A DNA stretch of 64,000 bases, taken from positions 1 to 64,000 of the forward strand of contig JARHVA010006311.1 of NCBI GenBank assembly GCA_037957365.1. The letters run 5' to 3'. A model generated the notes under the pieces. The model saw nothing but the letters and a program-made list of their open reading frames with translations, ran no database searches and had not been told where the DNA came from. Position numbers and translations under genes: made by a program. Shown here in pieces: positions 1-11,049 of this stretch (positions are counted from its first letter, which is position 1; every line of letters begins with the position of its first letter). The DNA is from Torreya grandis. Taxonomy: Eukaryota; Streptophyta; Pinopsida; Cupressales; Taxaceae.

Positions 1-1189
1 GAATAATGGGGTCTTTAACACATCTCTATACCTTATTTTTAACCATCAGGAGGTAGCTAAACATTTGTATTAACCCAAAGACATGGACCTACATATCTGA
101 GTCAAGTTTATACCTTATGTTAAAATCTCTATTTTATAATAATTTAAAAATATCTTGGGTAATGGTAGTCTAATTAAAACTAGATTAATGGCATTTTGGT
201 TTGGAGTGATATTACATAATAAGTGTTTACAAAAATGGAAAAGTGATATTCATTGATTCATTTAAGGTGTAGTAAGCCATCGGTGATAGCATAAAGATGG
301 ATGTATCAGAGGTTAGGAGATAACATTTCATATATGTAGAAAACATTGATAGGGAAGAAGATCTAGCAAATTATTTTTAAGATCCTTAAGAAGGCACAAA
401 TATTTTATCAATGGATGGTTGATTAAATTTAAAACAAGGGTATATTTAATCTCCCATTTATTAAGTTTTTATAGGACCACACACACTTAAATGGAATCCC
501 CTTTCATGAGTCAGCTGACGGTTGTCATATTGGTGGTAGTGGGTGGATTCTCAGGGGCTATACAACACATTTTTTCAAAATTTAGGAGTGGTAGGGAATA
601 AGGCATAGACATGATCAAATCATTTTACTTTATTCAATCAAGATATGGGTTATATGGATCCTCTAACTATTGGTCCCATGGGTCCTCCATTTATTAATTT
701 AATATTTTGATCACATTTTACTTTAGGGAGAAGAGGAATCCTAAGGAATTTATTAGAATGGGGTATTTAATTAAGGTTTAGGTAAAAATAACGGTAGTTT
801 TGGAGCCATTTCAGATCAGTTACTAAATAAGACTAAAGTTAGGTTTAATTTACCAATAATTCTAGAGAAGAAGATTTTTTATTCACCTAAGTCAATTTCA
901 AGGATGAAAGGCAAAAGGTGTGTGAAGATTTAGGGGAAAAGAGTTATAATCATTATTGGGAAGGGTGTGGAGATAGATAATATTTTAATTTTGTTAAAAA
1001 CTACTCTGACAATTTTTTAGGAAAGATAATCACAAGTAAGAATTTATAAATTTATATGGTATAATACTGGAGGATGGTTCTAGGGTACATTTTAGTCTCT
1101 CATATAATAGTCAGGAGATGACTTACTTTCATTTTCAAATATAAATAAGATGTTAGATTTTTTTTTTTTAAATAGATCATTTTGAGGGT

Positions 1190-1480
1190 CATCTCCTTTA
1201 AATCTAAAGAAGTGGTAGTTAGGATTTGATCCTTAGGTGGAGAGGTCCTTGACACAACCAATTTGGGTTAAGATTTTGGGCTTACCTTTGGAATTTTTGA
1301 CTTCATAGGGATTTAAGGCCATTTTTGATACCATTTAGACTTTTATCAAGGTGGATGATAGATACTTGAATAAGTCTCCTATGATAGTGGAAATTATTTT
1401 AATTAAATTATATTGAAGAAGGGATTGGAAGAGCCAACACAAATGGATTAAGTTCCTTGGAAGCATATTTAATCCTTAGA
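1190..1480 (+). pseudogene. LINE ORF1 remnant, DUF4283 domain
   Basis: One plus-strand frame reads NLKKW, stop, LGFDP, stop, VERSLTQ, then PIWVKILGLPLEFLTS, followed by FKAIFDTI, FIKVDDRYL and MIVEIILIK. That order matches the plant DUF4283 domain: a Trp and F-D-P segment, a W-V-(K/R)-x-x-G-L-P-L-E-(F/W) core, a segment ending in F-I-K-V-D, and a following strand. Four stop codons interrupt about 70 codons; they are TAG, TAA or TGA where Trp, Gln or Arg would be expected, as C-to-T or G-to-A changes produce. DUF4283 proteins are thought to bind nucleic acid as the LINE gag-like partner. Domain identity is fairly sure; function is lost. Confidence 0.65.
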
Positions 1481-2379
1481 ATTATGAGAATTTATTTTAG
1501 GTGTGATATATTTGATGCCTATGGCCATCTAAAAAAAACATCTCTACACTTCACTTGTAAAAATTGGAGAAGTTAGTATTAAATATAATTACTAACACAT
1601 GGATACAAATGATAATAGTGTAGCGTAAGTTGGTCAACAGCTAGAAGGGGATAGTAATGGTGAATTCTTGGTGAAATTAGTGGATTCATATATTTTGAGA
1701 ATCTCTTTGTCTAATGGGGGCATCAATAATGAATCGGGGTGGGAGAGAAATAAATTATGTTGAAGTCTACCTTACACTTATCTATAGAATATTTTGAGCA
1801 TTATATGAATGCTAATGATTAGTAAGTGATGTTTTTAGATCCTATTATCATTTATATTTCTAATCTTTTAGATAAGCAAAAGACATATATAAAGGTTAAT
1901 GGTTATAGAGGCTTACCATTTTAAATCATTAAATAAAAGGAAGACTAAGTTGGGGGATCCCAAGGAAGGTTTGGTGAGAAAGCCAATAACTAATAAGAGA
2001 GGAAATGGGATATCATTAGGAGAGAGTGTGATATCTCAAGAAAATACGTGTAGATAATTTGGATGGCAATGGGGAGGTCAAAGCAAAGACTACTCTAGAT
2101 AGATTTGTTAGGACTTAGGTGTACTTTTTAGATTTTGAATGAATTGAATTATTGTATTCTTAAGACCAACCAAGATATCCCTTACAAGCTCAAGTACCAT
2201 ATGAAACCATGGAAGATGTTAAAATCAAAGGAAGCTTATGAAAATGTAGGATTATAGAGATTTCTCATTCATGGAGAGGTTATATCTCCCATTTATCTCA
2301 CACATAGTTCAAGGTTATTATGGAAATCCAATAGGGAAAAAAAAACTATTAGGGGCCCTTAGAGCAGGGCAAGCCCTAC

Positions 2380-2515
2380 ATAAGTGTAATTCATGATCAT
2401 TTTATCTAGATAAAAATTAAAGGGATGGGGAAAAATACAAAAAATAATTACCTTAAGAGACTATTTTATTTGCATATGTTGGACATGGTTTTGATTCAAA
2501 ATATGCTTATTTCTT
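2380..2515 (+). pseudogene. LINE ORF2 start, endonuclease fragment
   Basis: The frame through 2400-2510 reads IKGMGKNTKN, then KRLFYLHMLDMVLIQNM. This has the shape of the first endonuclease segment of plant LINE ORF2: a W-N-x-R-G-L-G-like start, a basic spacer, then D-(I/M)-V-x-I-Q-(E) carrying the metal-binding Glu, here replaced by Asn. It lies downstream of the ORF1 remnant on the same strand, as expected. The match ends near 2515 and AT-rich sequence follows. Fragmentary and non-functional. Confidence 0.5.
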
Positions 2516-2616
2516 CAAATTTTCATATTTTTCTATAAATAAAGAATAATTTATAAGTCTCAAGCACATACAAAGTTTAATAACTTAAATACATGTTATA
2601 GATAATGAAAACTTAC

Positions 2617-4795
2617 CACAATTTTCTCCTTTTTTGCTTGTGCAATGGTAACAAGGTTTATATCTATAGCCCATTTATTGAAATAGGTTTGAGCTTCTCC
2701 ATGTAAATTTTCCAATTTGTTTATCATATTTATTAAAATATTATCAATCTAAACATTGTTAACAAAAATTACTTCAGATTGATCTTGATTGAATAAAGTG
2801 TCAATATTTAATGGTTCATTTTGAACACACAAAAACAAATTAACTCTTTGGGAGTGATTGTGATAACGTGCATTTATTTCTTTGATCAGTGCTTTTGCCC
2901 TTATATCCCATTGTTTTAAATCATTAAATTCATCAATAATAGCATTTCTCAGATTAACAAGCATATTTTTTGAAACTAGATTATCCAATGAAAAATTGAT
3001 TATGAAATCATCAAAGACATTTAAATTATCAATGGGGGTGGATGGGGAAGAGGTAGTTGTAGAAGGAACTTATGTAAGAACATTAGAAACTTGAATAAAA
3101 TCATGTGGATTTAATCCACCATCAATTAGGGACCCACTTTTGATCCCAATAAAATCTTCATCTAGATCAATTTATTTCAAATATGTAAGACCTTGTGCAC
3201 TAGAAACACCACCAATAGAGAAATTTGGGAAATAAAAAATTTACAAGGTTCCTCTACTCTATGTAGGGAGGGAGATATTATTTCCTCTTTTCTAAGTTTG
3301 TATGGGTGGTGGGGGTGGTGGTATACTTCTTGGTATCCTCACAGATGTAGGGTGGCTTGCAAAAAATAATTAGTCAAAATTGGTAGATTAAAAAAACACA
3401 AAATTAATGCAAATTCAAAAAGAAGTTGTTATTATGTGTAGTCAAGGTGACTGACTCTTCCATTCTGATATTTCTTATGGGTGTTGCCTCTTCCATTTTG
3501 ATTTTTCTTGTGTGTTAAATCTTCCATTCTAATTTCCCTTATGGGAGTTACCTCTTCCCCTCTTATTATCCTTATAGAAGTGATAGTGGTGGGTTCACCT
3601 GAAAAATGAGTAAATTATCCAATTAATAAACTACCCAATTCTAAGAAAATTCAATTCAAAAAAAAGATGTAATGTGGGAAACATTTATTGTGTTGGTAGG
3701 AAGAATCCTCAATGGTAATAATTTGAGAGTCAATTACAAAAAATAAATAAATTAAAATACTAATATGAAAAATAATTTTTCTATTAAATAATACAAGAAA
3801 TAAACATTCAAGGAAATTTGGGTGAACTTGGAAGAGGAGATGAAACAAAATCATGTCTTGGGTGTTTAGATATTCAAAATTAATTAAATAAAGAAGCTAT
3901 AGACTCAGTATCACTAGAGCCCTCTGTAGCATGTCGATCTTTGGATGCCACCTATTTTCTCGTGGCATATGCATGCACTCTTACCTATAACAACTAACAT
4001 GCCAATAAATGTAAAAACTTGAAATATGTATAAAGTAATAGAGGTGATTATTATGAAAACTAAACTTACCTCCTGTTCATCAATAGAAAAAGAATTATAT
4101 TTCATTTTTTGATGGAGGGTAGTGGGAATTACATTACTCTATATATCATATAAAGCTTCAAAATACAAGGCTAGAATATATTTGGAGGATGAAATGGTGC
4201 AAGTGTCCTTAGAAAATGCATAATTAAACTCAAACCTAATCCTGCTAGATATAACCATGCACTAGTCACATTTAACATTTGACAGAGAATGAAGAATGTA
4301 ACAAATAGCCCAAAAGGGAATGTCTGATGGTCTTCCCTATAAAATAATTATAGATTGGAATAAATGCACAATAGATTTGAGAAATGGATTAGATATTTTT
4401 TCAACCAAGATTCTTTTTCAGAGCTGAATATCTTCAATAAAAATAGAAAACATTAAATTATAATTAAGACATAAAATTAATTATAATAAATGATTCATAA
4501 ATACTTAAAAGTGTTAATATCATTAATAAATTTAACACTTACCAACTGAGTCTATAGCCAATTTGTATACTGACTCCAAGTACTTTTTATCAACATCAAA
4601 TAAGAAAACCTTAGTGTTAACAAGACATGCATTGTAATATGGAAGGCCTATTAAATTATGGATATCCAATGGAGAGGTATCAAATAATATTGATTTATTG
4701 TTAAACTAGACATAGAAATGGGTCTCAATATGGTTATAGTAGGTAACCAGAGATCGTAACAAGTTATGGTTGATCATCGTGTCATATTGAGGCAT
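2617..4795 (-). pseudogene. Unrecognised decayed gene with apparent introns
   Basis: The minus strand shows several coding-like blocks bounded by plausible splice sites. Block A runs 4795-4543, begins MPQYDTMINHN and ends at a GTAAGT donor. Block B runs 4431-4070, after a TTGAAG acceptor, and ends at a second GTAAGT. Block C is near 4000-3915 and is charged (ATRK, SKDRHATEGSSDTE). The last long block runs 3355-2617 after a TTTTTTGCAAG acceptor: a proline run (IPPPPPP), then an acidic region, then a helical stretch with one in-frame stop at 2749-2751, ending at another GTAAGT. I do not recognise the family. Block A has an F-x-x-x-x-I-x-x-L-I-G-L-P pattern that faintly recalls plant-transposon ORF proteins. 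Intron-like structure argues against a plain retroelement ORF. Several stops make it a pseudogene unless the exon borders are wrong. Confidence 0.4.
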
Positions 4796-5085
4796 TTATT
4801 TATTCAATCCATAGGATTCTGGTTGTTTCACCATCTAGAGAAGTCTAGACACAATATATTATTGAAAATTAAGTTTTGGATGACCCCTGTTTTAGTTTTT
4901 GTGGATCAAGAAACCATTAAAACTTCATTGTAGACTTTTAAGTTATAGTTCAAGCCTAAAAGGAAAAGGGAGAATGAGAAAATCCTTATCTAAGTATGAA
5001 AATGAGGGCACTATGGGGGTATTTATAAGCTATGAGGGGAACTAGATCAATTGGTTGGTGTGATCGGTGAGAGATGGGCATGTGC

Positions 5086-5355
5086 CAGATGATAACAAGG
5101 TGTCAAATAGTGGCTACATGTTACTACATGGCATCATACTATGATGAAGCAACATGCCACTACCTAGAACCAACATGCCAAATGATAGCATTTTATCATG
5201 TGGAAGCAAAGCATCACATGATAACATGATGTCACCTAGGGGCAAACTACTACCTAACAATATGATGTTATACAGTGGCATAGTGTCACTTGGTAACATG
5301 ATGTCATGCATTAGCATAATGTCACATGATAACATATTACCACATGGTAGCATAG
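5086..5355. repeat. 18-bp minisatellite, left half
   Basis: From 5176 to 5355 the sequence is ten consecutive degenerate 18-bp units, e.g. TGTCACATGATAACATAT and TACCACATGGTAGCATAG. From about 5086 to 5175 similar units occur with small length changes (one of 21 bp, one of 15 bp). Because 18 is a multiple of three, frames stay open on both strands and give spurious hexapeptide ORFs. The array is cut at 5355 by the Copia element and continues in phase at 10415. Confidence 0.9.
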
Positions 5356-5823
5356 TGTTAGATGTGGGAGCCTAATCTTATTATAATTCTAGATTCTTCA
5401 TAGGGGGATGTGGAGGGAGATCCCCCCCCCCGCCACTATGGTCACCATGGGGGTCCAGATTATAATACATTATAAAATATTATAATTTTATAGTAAATCT
5501 AGACTAATCACTATAAAGTCAGATATAATGGTATAAATTATGTTTGTGCATTTTTTCCCTAAAATTCAACCCTCCTCTTATATGAGGGAATAATAATCAT
5601 GATGACATAATGTGTGTGAGTGGAAATAATATTACAGTGGATATAATGTAGGTTTTTTTCCTTCATTTGTTGGACTAAATAATAAGAAAGGCTGAATGTT
5701 TATGTGTAGATGTATTCCATATTGGGTGAACCACATTAAATATGTCTCTATTGTGTTCTATTTTTTACATTTTATTTCCATCTTTATTTCATTAATATTG
5801 ATCTACATTCTATATTCCTAACA
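5356..5823 (+). repeat. Copia 5' LTR
   Basis: Starts TGTTAGATG and ends ATTCCTAACA, 468 bp. It aligns with the copy at 9877-10409; shared blocks include CCTAATCTTATTATAAT near the start and CACTATGGT...CATGGGGGTC. About 65-70 bp present in the 3' copy near 9971-10045 are missing here around 5455, so this copy carries an internal deletion. A run of C lies at 5421-5431. Confidence 0.95.
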
Positions 5824-5824
5824 A

Positions 5825-5838
5825 TTAGTATTAGAGTT
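5825..5838 (+). promoter_or_regulatory. Copia primer-binding site, tRNA-Met type, decayed
   Basis: TTAGTATTAGAGTTG follows the 5' LTR directly. It is the TGGTATCAGAGC-type site complementary to initiator tRNA-Met, with G-to-A and C-to-T changes. Minus-strand DNA synthesis would start here. Confidence 0.85.
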
Positions 5839-5929
5839 GAAGGTTTATTTGGTAGATAAAATTGCAAGAAAAGAGGGTTCTTAGTTTGATGGGAGCATTG
5901 GTAGAATAAGGCAAGTTTAAGGTTGAAAA

Positions 5930-6659
5930 GTTCATCAAACTAAACTACCAGCTATGGAAGATGTAAATGGAGGACTATCTATATCAAAAGGATCTTTTCC
6001 TCCCATTGGGAGGAATAATAAAGAAGATGATGACTATGAAGGATGAAGACTGGGAGGTTATTGATAGAAAGGCACTAGGAACAATATAACTATACCTGGT
6101 AGCATCGATGGCATTCAAATTTTCAAAATAAAAGACAACAATGGATGTGATAAAGGCATTGAATAGAGTTTATGAAAATCCCTCAGCCTCCAACAAGGTA
6201 TTTATTATGGAGTGTTTATTTAATCTAGAAATGTTAGAAGGTGGGTTTGTTATTGATCATTTAAATAAATTTAACAAAGTCAAAAATCAATTAAGCTCTG
6301 TAGGAGTAAATTTTGATGATGAGGTTAGGGATATTTTGATTCTATGCTCATTGATAGAAAGTTGGAATGAATTGATCATGGATGTGAGTAATTATATCTC
6401 TAGTTCAAACACTTTAAAGTTTGATGATGTTATTAGTGTTATTCTTAGTGAGGAAATGTTATGGAAAAGCATGGGTGAGACATCAAATAATGCTTTGACT
6501 ATGGAGAATAGGGGAAGAAAAAATGATAGAGGAGAGGGCCCAAGAAATTGTGGGAAGTATAATAAGGGAAGATCTAAATCTAGAAGAATGTTGGTGTGCT
6601 ATATTTGTGGGAAGAAAGGACACTTGAAGAAAGATTATTGGTTTAGAAAAGGAAAATAA
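5930..6659 (+). pseudogene. Copia gag with zinc knuckle
   Basis: Gag nucleocapsid precursor. A UBN2-type gag domain is readable from about 5930 (FIKLNYQLWKM) and is open from the Met at 6141 for 172 codons. The C-terminal part is basic (RGRKNDRGEGPRNCGKYNKG) and ends in a CCHC knuckle, CYICGKKGHLKKDY, where the last Cys has become Tyr (TGT/TGC to TAT). Upstream stops at about 5960 and 6087-6089 show that the original start is lost. Gag would package the element RNA. The longest surviving open part of this element; not functional because of the broken knuckle and the lost N-terminus. Confidence 0.9.
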
Positions 6660-6739
6660 GGAGATGGACAACAAGATAAAAATTAGGAAAAAAATGTAGC
6701 AAGCGATGTGTTAAAATATTCTTTAATCCTTTCTTTAGA

Positions 6740-7645
6740 TAATATTAATGGTTTTTAGGTGTTAGATTTAGGGGCTTCATTTCATGCTACACTCCATAAT
6801 AAATATTTTCAAGACTATGTTCAAGATGATTTTGGATAGGTTTATCTGGGTGATGGTGAATCCTCTAAAATTTTAGGAAAGGTTAATATACAAATACAAT
6901 TATAGAATGTAAACAAATGGTTGCTAAAAGAGGTGAAGCATGTTATGGATTTGAGAAGAAATGTAATTTCAATAGGGTAGTTGGGAAGTGAGGGTTGCAC
7001 AGTTACATTTGCAAAAAATTTGTGGAAGGTCACTAAAGGATTAATGGTAATAGAAAAAGGAGAGAATGTAGGTACATTATATTTATCTAATGGTAATTTT
7101 GACTCTTTTATTACTTTAACTTATACAGAAGTGGATACAAAATTATGGCACCATAGACTTGGGAACATAAGTGAGAAGAGGATGTAAGTTCTCCACTCAA
7201 AAAATTTATTGACAAATTTGAAGAAAGTGGATTTGGATTTATATGAGCACTATGTGGATGGAAAATAGAAAAGAGTCAAATTTCTCAGATTTGGGAAGAT
7301 AAAAAAGGATGAAAATTTAGAGATTATGCATATATATGTATGGGGACTAGCTCAGGTATCATCCCTTAGTGGCTCTTATTATTATGTTAATTTCATTGAT
7401 GATGCAACTAGAAAAACTTGGGTTTATTGCATCCAAAAGAACTTTTATATTTTTATACTTTAAAAAAATGGGATGCTTTTGTTGAGAATGAGATAGGAAA
7501 TAATTTGAAGTCTATCAGATTGGATAATGGAGGTGATACTACATTAAGGAATTTGATAATTATTGTTCATCCCATGGGATTCATAGAGAGAATATGGCTC
7601 CAAGAACACCATAATAAAATGGTGTGTCAAAAAGGATGTACATGA
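6740..7645 (+). pseudogene. Copia protease and integrase N-terminal part
   Basis: The protease motif is visible as VLDLGASFHAT near 6760, the usual D-S-G triad changed to D-L-G. The GAG-pre-integrase region follows (LWHHRLGNIS at about 7143), then integrase catalytic-core segments (YYYVNFIDDATRKTWVY near 7380, in which the first catalytic Asp lies upstream and is damaged, and SIRLDNGGD near 7515 with the second catalytic Asp). Frameshifts lie around 7440 and 7620. The enzymes would cleave the polyprotein and insert the cDNA. Non-functional. Confidence 0.88.
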
Positions 7646-8229
7646 CAAACATGGAGCATGCAAGGAGCATGATATTACATGCAGGGTTGCCCTTATAGTT
7701 TTGGGTATATGTTGTGGATGCTTTTGTTTTTTTATATATAGAGAGAGCCTTCAATTCCTTTGGATGGTGGCATTATATAAGAATCATGTATAGGTAAAAA
7801 GGTAGATTATTCCTTTTAAGGACTTTTAGTTTTTAAGCATTTGTCTATATTGATAAAGAAAATAGAACCAATCTTGAAGCAAAATCCATGAAATGCACTT
7901 TTATTGGATATGGAGTTAATAATTTTGGTTACCAATTATGGGATTTTGATAATCATAAAATCATTAGGAGTAGAAATTTTATCTTTAATGAGAAAGTCAT
8001 GTACAGAGATCAATTGTAGGGAAAGAAACAAGAAAATCCAAATACTGAATATGTAGTACTTGATGAAATCACTGGAAATGAAATTTTAAAAGTGCTAAAA
8101 AATTAGAATATGTAACAAGTGCCTCAAACTCCTAGAAGTGTAGTTAAAATATCTACCAGAGTAAGGAGACTCCCTGAATGATACTCTCCTTCACTTTATT
8201 ATTTATTATTGACTAATGGTGGTGAGCCA

Positions 8230-9780
8230 TAAATCTATGAAGAAGAAATGTAGGTAGAAAATAGAAAGAAGTGGGATCAAGGCATGAAAGAGGAGATGGA
8301 CTCCTTGGTACATAACCAAACATGGGATTTGGTTCAGATGCATGTAGGTAAAAGAGAATTATAGAATTAATGGGTTTATAGGTTGAAGGAAGAATATGGA
8401 GGGAAAAAAAGTTACAAGGCTAGACTTGTTTTAAAAGGGTTTGAATAAAAGAAAGGTATATATTTTGATGAAATATTTTCTCCAGTAGTTAAAATGGATT
8501 ATACAAGAAATGTTTTTTTCTTGGTAGTAGTAGAATATTTGCACATTAAATAGCTAGATGTGAAGACAAATTTCCTTGATGGTGACTTAGAGGAGGAAAT
8601 ATATATGGAATAACCATAGGGTTACGAAGTCAAAGGTAAGGATAAAATGGTGTGCAGGTTGAAGAAGAGTTTATATGGCCTAAAACAAGCTCCAAGATAG
8701 TGGTATTTAAAATTTAACATGTTTATGATAGAACAAGGTTATATTAGATGTCATTCTAACTACTATGTCTATTTTAAGAGATTATATAATGATAGCTATA
8801 TTATCTTGTTATTGTATGTATATGGCATGCTTGTTTCAGGGTCTAACATGTAAGATATAAATTATCTCAAAATAAAATTATCAATTTCATTTTCAATGAA
8901 GGATTTGGGTGCTACAAAGCAAATCATTGGTATGAAAATAATAAGAGACATGAAAAATAGAAAATTGATATTTTCCCAAGAAGATTACATCAATAAGGTG
9001 TTATTCAGGATCAATATGCAAGATGTAAAACCTATAAGTACACCTTTGAGAGGTAACTTGAAATTAAGAAATGAATAATGTCCTAAAACATAGGAAAAAA
9101 TCAATTACATATTTAAAGTTCCATATGCTTCAATAATTGGAAGTTTAATGTATGTTATTATGTGCACAAGACTAGATATTGCTCATGTAATGGGAGTTGT
9201 CAGTAAATTTATGAATAATCAAGGAAAGGAGCATTAGGATGTAGTCAAGTGGATTCTCAAGTACTTGAGAGGGACCACTAATAGATGATTATGTTATGAA
9301 GGTTTATATGTTACCTTATAAGGATATGTTGATGTAGACATGGCTAAATATTTATATGGTAGGAGGATTACAACAGGTTATGTTTTCACTATTGGAGATA
9401 TAATAGTTAGTAGGATTTCAAAATTGCAGAAGATAGTTGCTTTGTCAACTACAAAGGCAGAGTATGTTACAGCTACAGAAGCTAGCAAGGAGATGATATG
9501 GATACAATGGCTCATGGAAGAGTTGAGGTATAATTAGAAAGATTGTAGGTTGTATAGTGATATCCAAAGTGAGATTAATTTAGCAAAGAACTTGGAATTC
9601 CACTAAATAACTAAACATATACAACTAAGGTATCACTTCATTCATTTAGTTTCTGAGGATGGTCAACTAAAGTTGTAAAATATCCATACAAGTTAGAATC
9701 TTATAGATATGCTAACAAAAGTAGTCACCAAATAGAATTTGGAGAGTTGTTTAGCTTTAATAGGTCTTCATGGATAACAA
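8230..9780 (+). pseudogene. Copia reverse transcriptase and RNase H
   Basis: RT starts near EMDSLVHNQTWDL (8297) and continues through KARLVLKGFE, YFDEIFSPVVK, LDVKTNFLDGDL, LKKSLYGLKQAPR and KVPYASIIGSLMY. The catalytic Y-V-D-D box near 8815 reads YVYGML, so the active-site Asp pair is lost. RNase H follows (ALSTTKAEYVTATEASKEMIW at 9438-9500) to the conserved ending near 9770. Many in-frame stops sit where Gln, Arg or Trp is expected, e.g. APR-stop-WY and MKEE...ME-stop-P-stop-GYEV, which points to C-to-T/G-to-A decay. A frame is open at 8896-9078 and again at 9340-9537. Confidence 0.93.
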
Positions 9781-9859
9781 ATAAGATGAGAAACATGTCA
9801 GGGTCAAATTTTAAATAAAATTCTAAGGAAGAGTTGTAGTGGTGGAGTTGTAGTAATCA

Positions 9860-9876
9860 ATATCCAAGTGGGATAT
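9860..9876 (+). promoter_or_regulatory. Copia polypurine tract
   Basis: ATATCCAAGTGGGATAT lies directly before the 3' LTR. It is the degraded form of the purine-rich CAAGTGGGAGA-type tract that primes plus-strand synthesis in Copia elements. Confidence 0.75.
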
Positions 9877-10409
9877 TGTTGGATGGTAAACCCTAATCTT
9901 ATTATAATGCCTAGTTCTTGGCAGGGGGTATAAGGGGTAAAGCCCCCCCACTATGGTTATCATGGGGGTCTAGGTGGGTTGGTGATCTACTTGGAATCCC
10001 CCCTAGTAGGGTTTCAGGGGAAGCATCCCCGAAGCAAAATTTCATTAAAAATGCACTATAAAATATTGTAATTTTGTAGTAAATCTGGACCATTCACTAT
10101 TAGGTCATAGATCTAATGGTATAAATTATGTCTATGCATTTTTGTCCCAATAACCCCCCCCCCTTCATATGAGAGACTTGTAATCATGGCATCATATTGT
10201 GTATGAGTGGAGAGGATATTATAGTGGATGTATTTTAGGTTTTTTCCCTTCATTTATTGGAATAAATAATAAGGAATAGCTATTTTTGTGTGGACATAGC
10301 CCATATTGGGTGAACCACATTAAATATATGTCTCTATTGTGTTGTGTTTTATGCATTTTATTTCCATATTTATTTCATTAATATTTCTCTATGTTATATA
10401 TTCCTAACA
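9877..10409 (+). repeat. Copia 3' LTR
   Basis: Starts TGTTGGATGG, ends ATTCCTAACA, 533 bp. It is the fuller of the two LTRs and keeps the segment missing from the 5' copy. It is followed at once by the target-site duplication CATAG (10410-10414). Confidence 0.95.
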
Positions 10410-10414
10410 CATAG

Positions 10415-10612
10415 TAATATTTGGAAACATGGCATTGCCTGATAACATGATGTCATATGATAGTGTATTGTCACATGGCAGCATGGTACTACCTGATGGC
10501 ATGGTGTCACCCAATAACATGTTGTCATGTAGTAGTGTGATGTTACATGATAGCATACTGTCACATGATAACATAATGCCACCCAAAAACATAGTGCCAT
10601 GTGGTAGTAGGA
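10415..10612. repeat. 18-bp minisatellite, right half
   Basis: Eleven 18-bp units in strict register follow the target-site duplication, for example TGTCACATGGCAGCATGG (10469), TACTACCTGATGGCATGG (10487) and TGTCACATGATAACATAA (10559). They continue the array ending at 5355. Open frames across this block on both strands are a by-product of the 18-bp period and not genes. Confidence 0.92.
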
Positions 10613-11049
10613 CAATGCCCTATCACCCCAACAAAAGTTTATCAAGCAGTTCTACATAAAACAAATAATGAATTTTTTTCCCTCCTCTACACATTTGGAT
10701 TTTTAGAGGATATGAATACAATTTGCCTAAACAAACCTAGGGGGGTTTTATCATGGTCTCTTAAAATGAACCTTTATTTCAACAATAGTTTCCTCCTATT
10801 GAGAAATGTATTCCTAATCCACTTATAAATACAAGTCAACAAAATGTACCCTATCATAAATAGAATCTTGGTTATAGGGTGAATAACCTATTAACTTGAC
10901 ATAAAGAGTAACCAATCCTACACATCCCCTTATTAATCAACCCATTTATTCTAGTCAAGGTAATTCACCTTTAAATACCCAAAAACATTTACTCTTCCAT
11001 CCCAACATACTACCACTTTTTAGGATTTGTAAGAGGTGAAAGATGCAAT
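10613..11049. other. Junction region before the Tat gag
   Basis: AT-rich, with no convincing coding or RNA feature. It probably includes the N-terminal gag or leader of the plus-strand Tat element, whose 5' LTR I could not find. The 75-codon open frame at 10601-10828 has no recognisable motif. Confidence 0.4.

Larger units (their letters stand above)
1..2515 (+). mobile_element. Decayed L1-type plant LINE, 3' truncated
   Basis: The plus strand carries two diagnostic LINE pieces in the right order: a DUF4283-like stretch of ORF1 (about 1190-1480) and the beginning of an ORF2 endonuclease (about 2380-2510). Plant L1-type LINEs pair a gag-like ORF1 with this domain and an ORF2 with an AP-type endonuclease. 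Bases 1-1130 are probably the ORF1 N-terminal part, but I see no firm match there. Everything is broken by stops and frameshifts. The ORF2 match stops soon after the first endonuclease motif, so most of endonuclease and all of RT are absent, by deletion or by a later insertion. No poly-A tail or target-site duplication was found. Confidence 0.6.
5356..10409 (+). mobile_element. Complete but dead Ty1/copia LTR retrotransposon
   Basis: The element has both LTRs (TG...CA), a degenerate initiator-tRNA-Met primer-binding site, gag, protease, integrase, RT and RNase H in Copia order on the plus strand, and a polypurine tract before the 3' LTR. It is flanked by a perfect 5-bp target-site duplication, CATAG, at 5351-5355 and 10410-10414. 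Total length 5,054 bp, normal for the superfamily. Integrase before RT identifies Copia; the RT/RNase H sequence suggests a Tork-like lineage (less sure). Many stops, frameshifts and a destroyed RT active site make it inactive. It sits inside the 18-bp minisatellite. Confidence 0.96.

Noticed and set aside
5114..5375. Overlapping open frames on both strands
   Set aside because: They arise from the 18-bp minisatellite, whose period preserves all frames.
10394..10659. Three overlapping open frames on both strands
   Set aside because: Same minisatellite; no start context, no homology and identical hexapeptide pattern.
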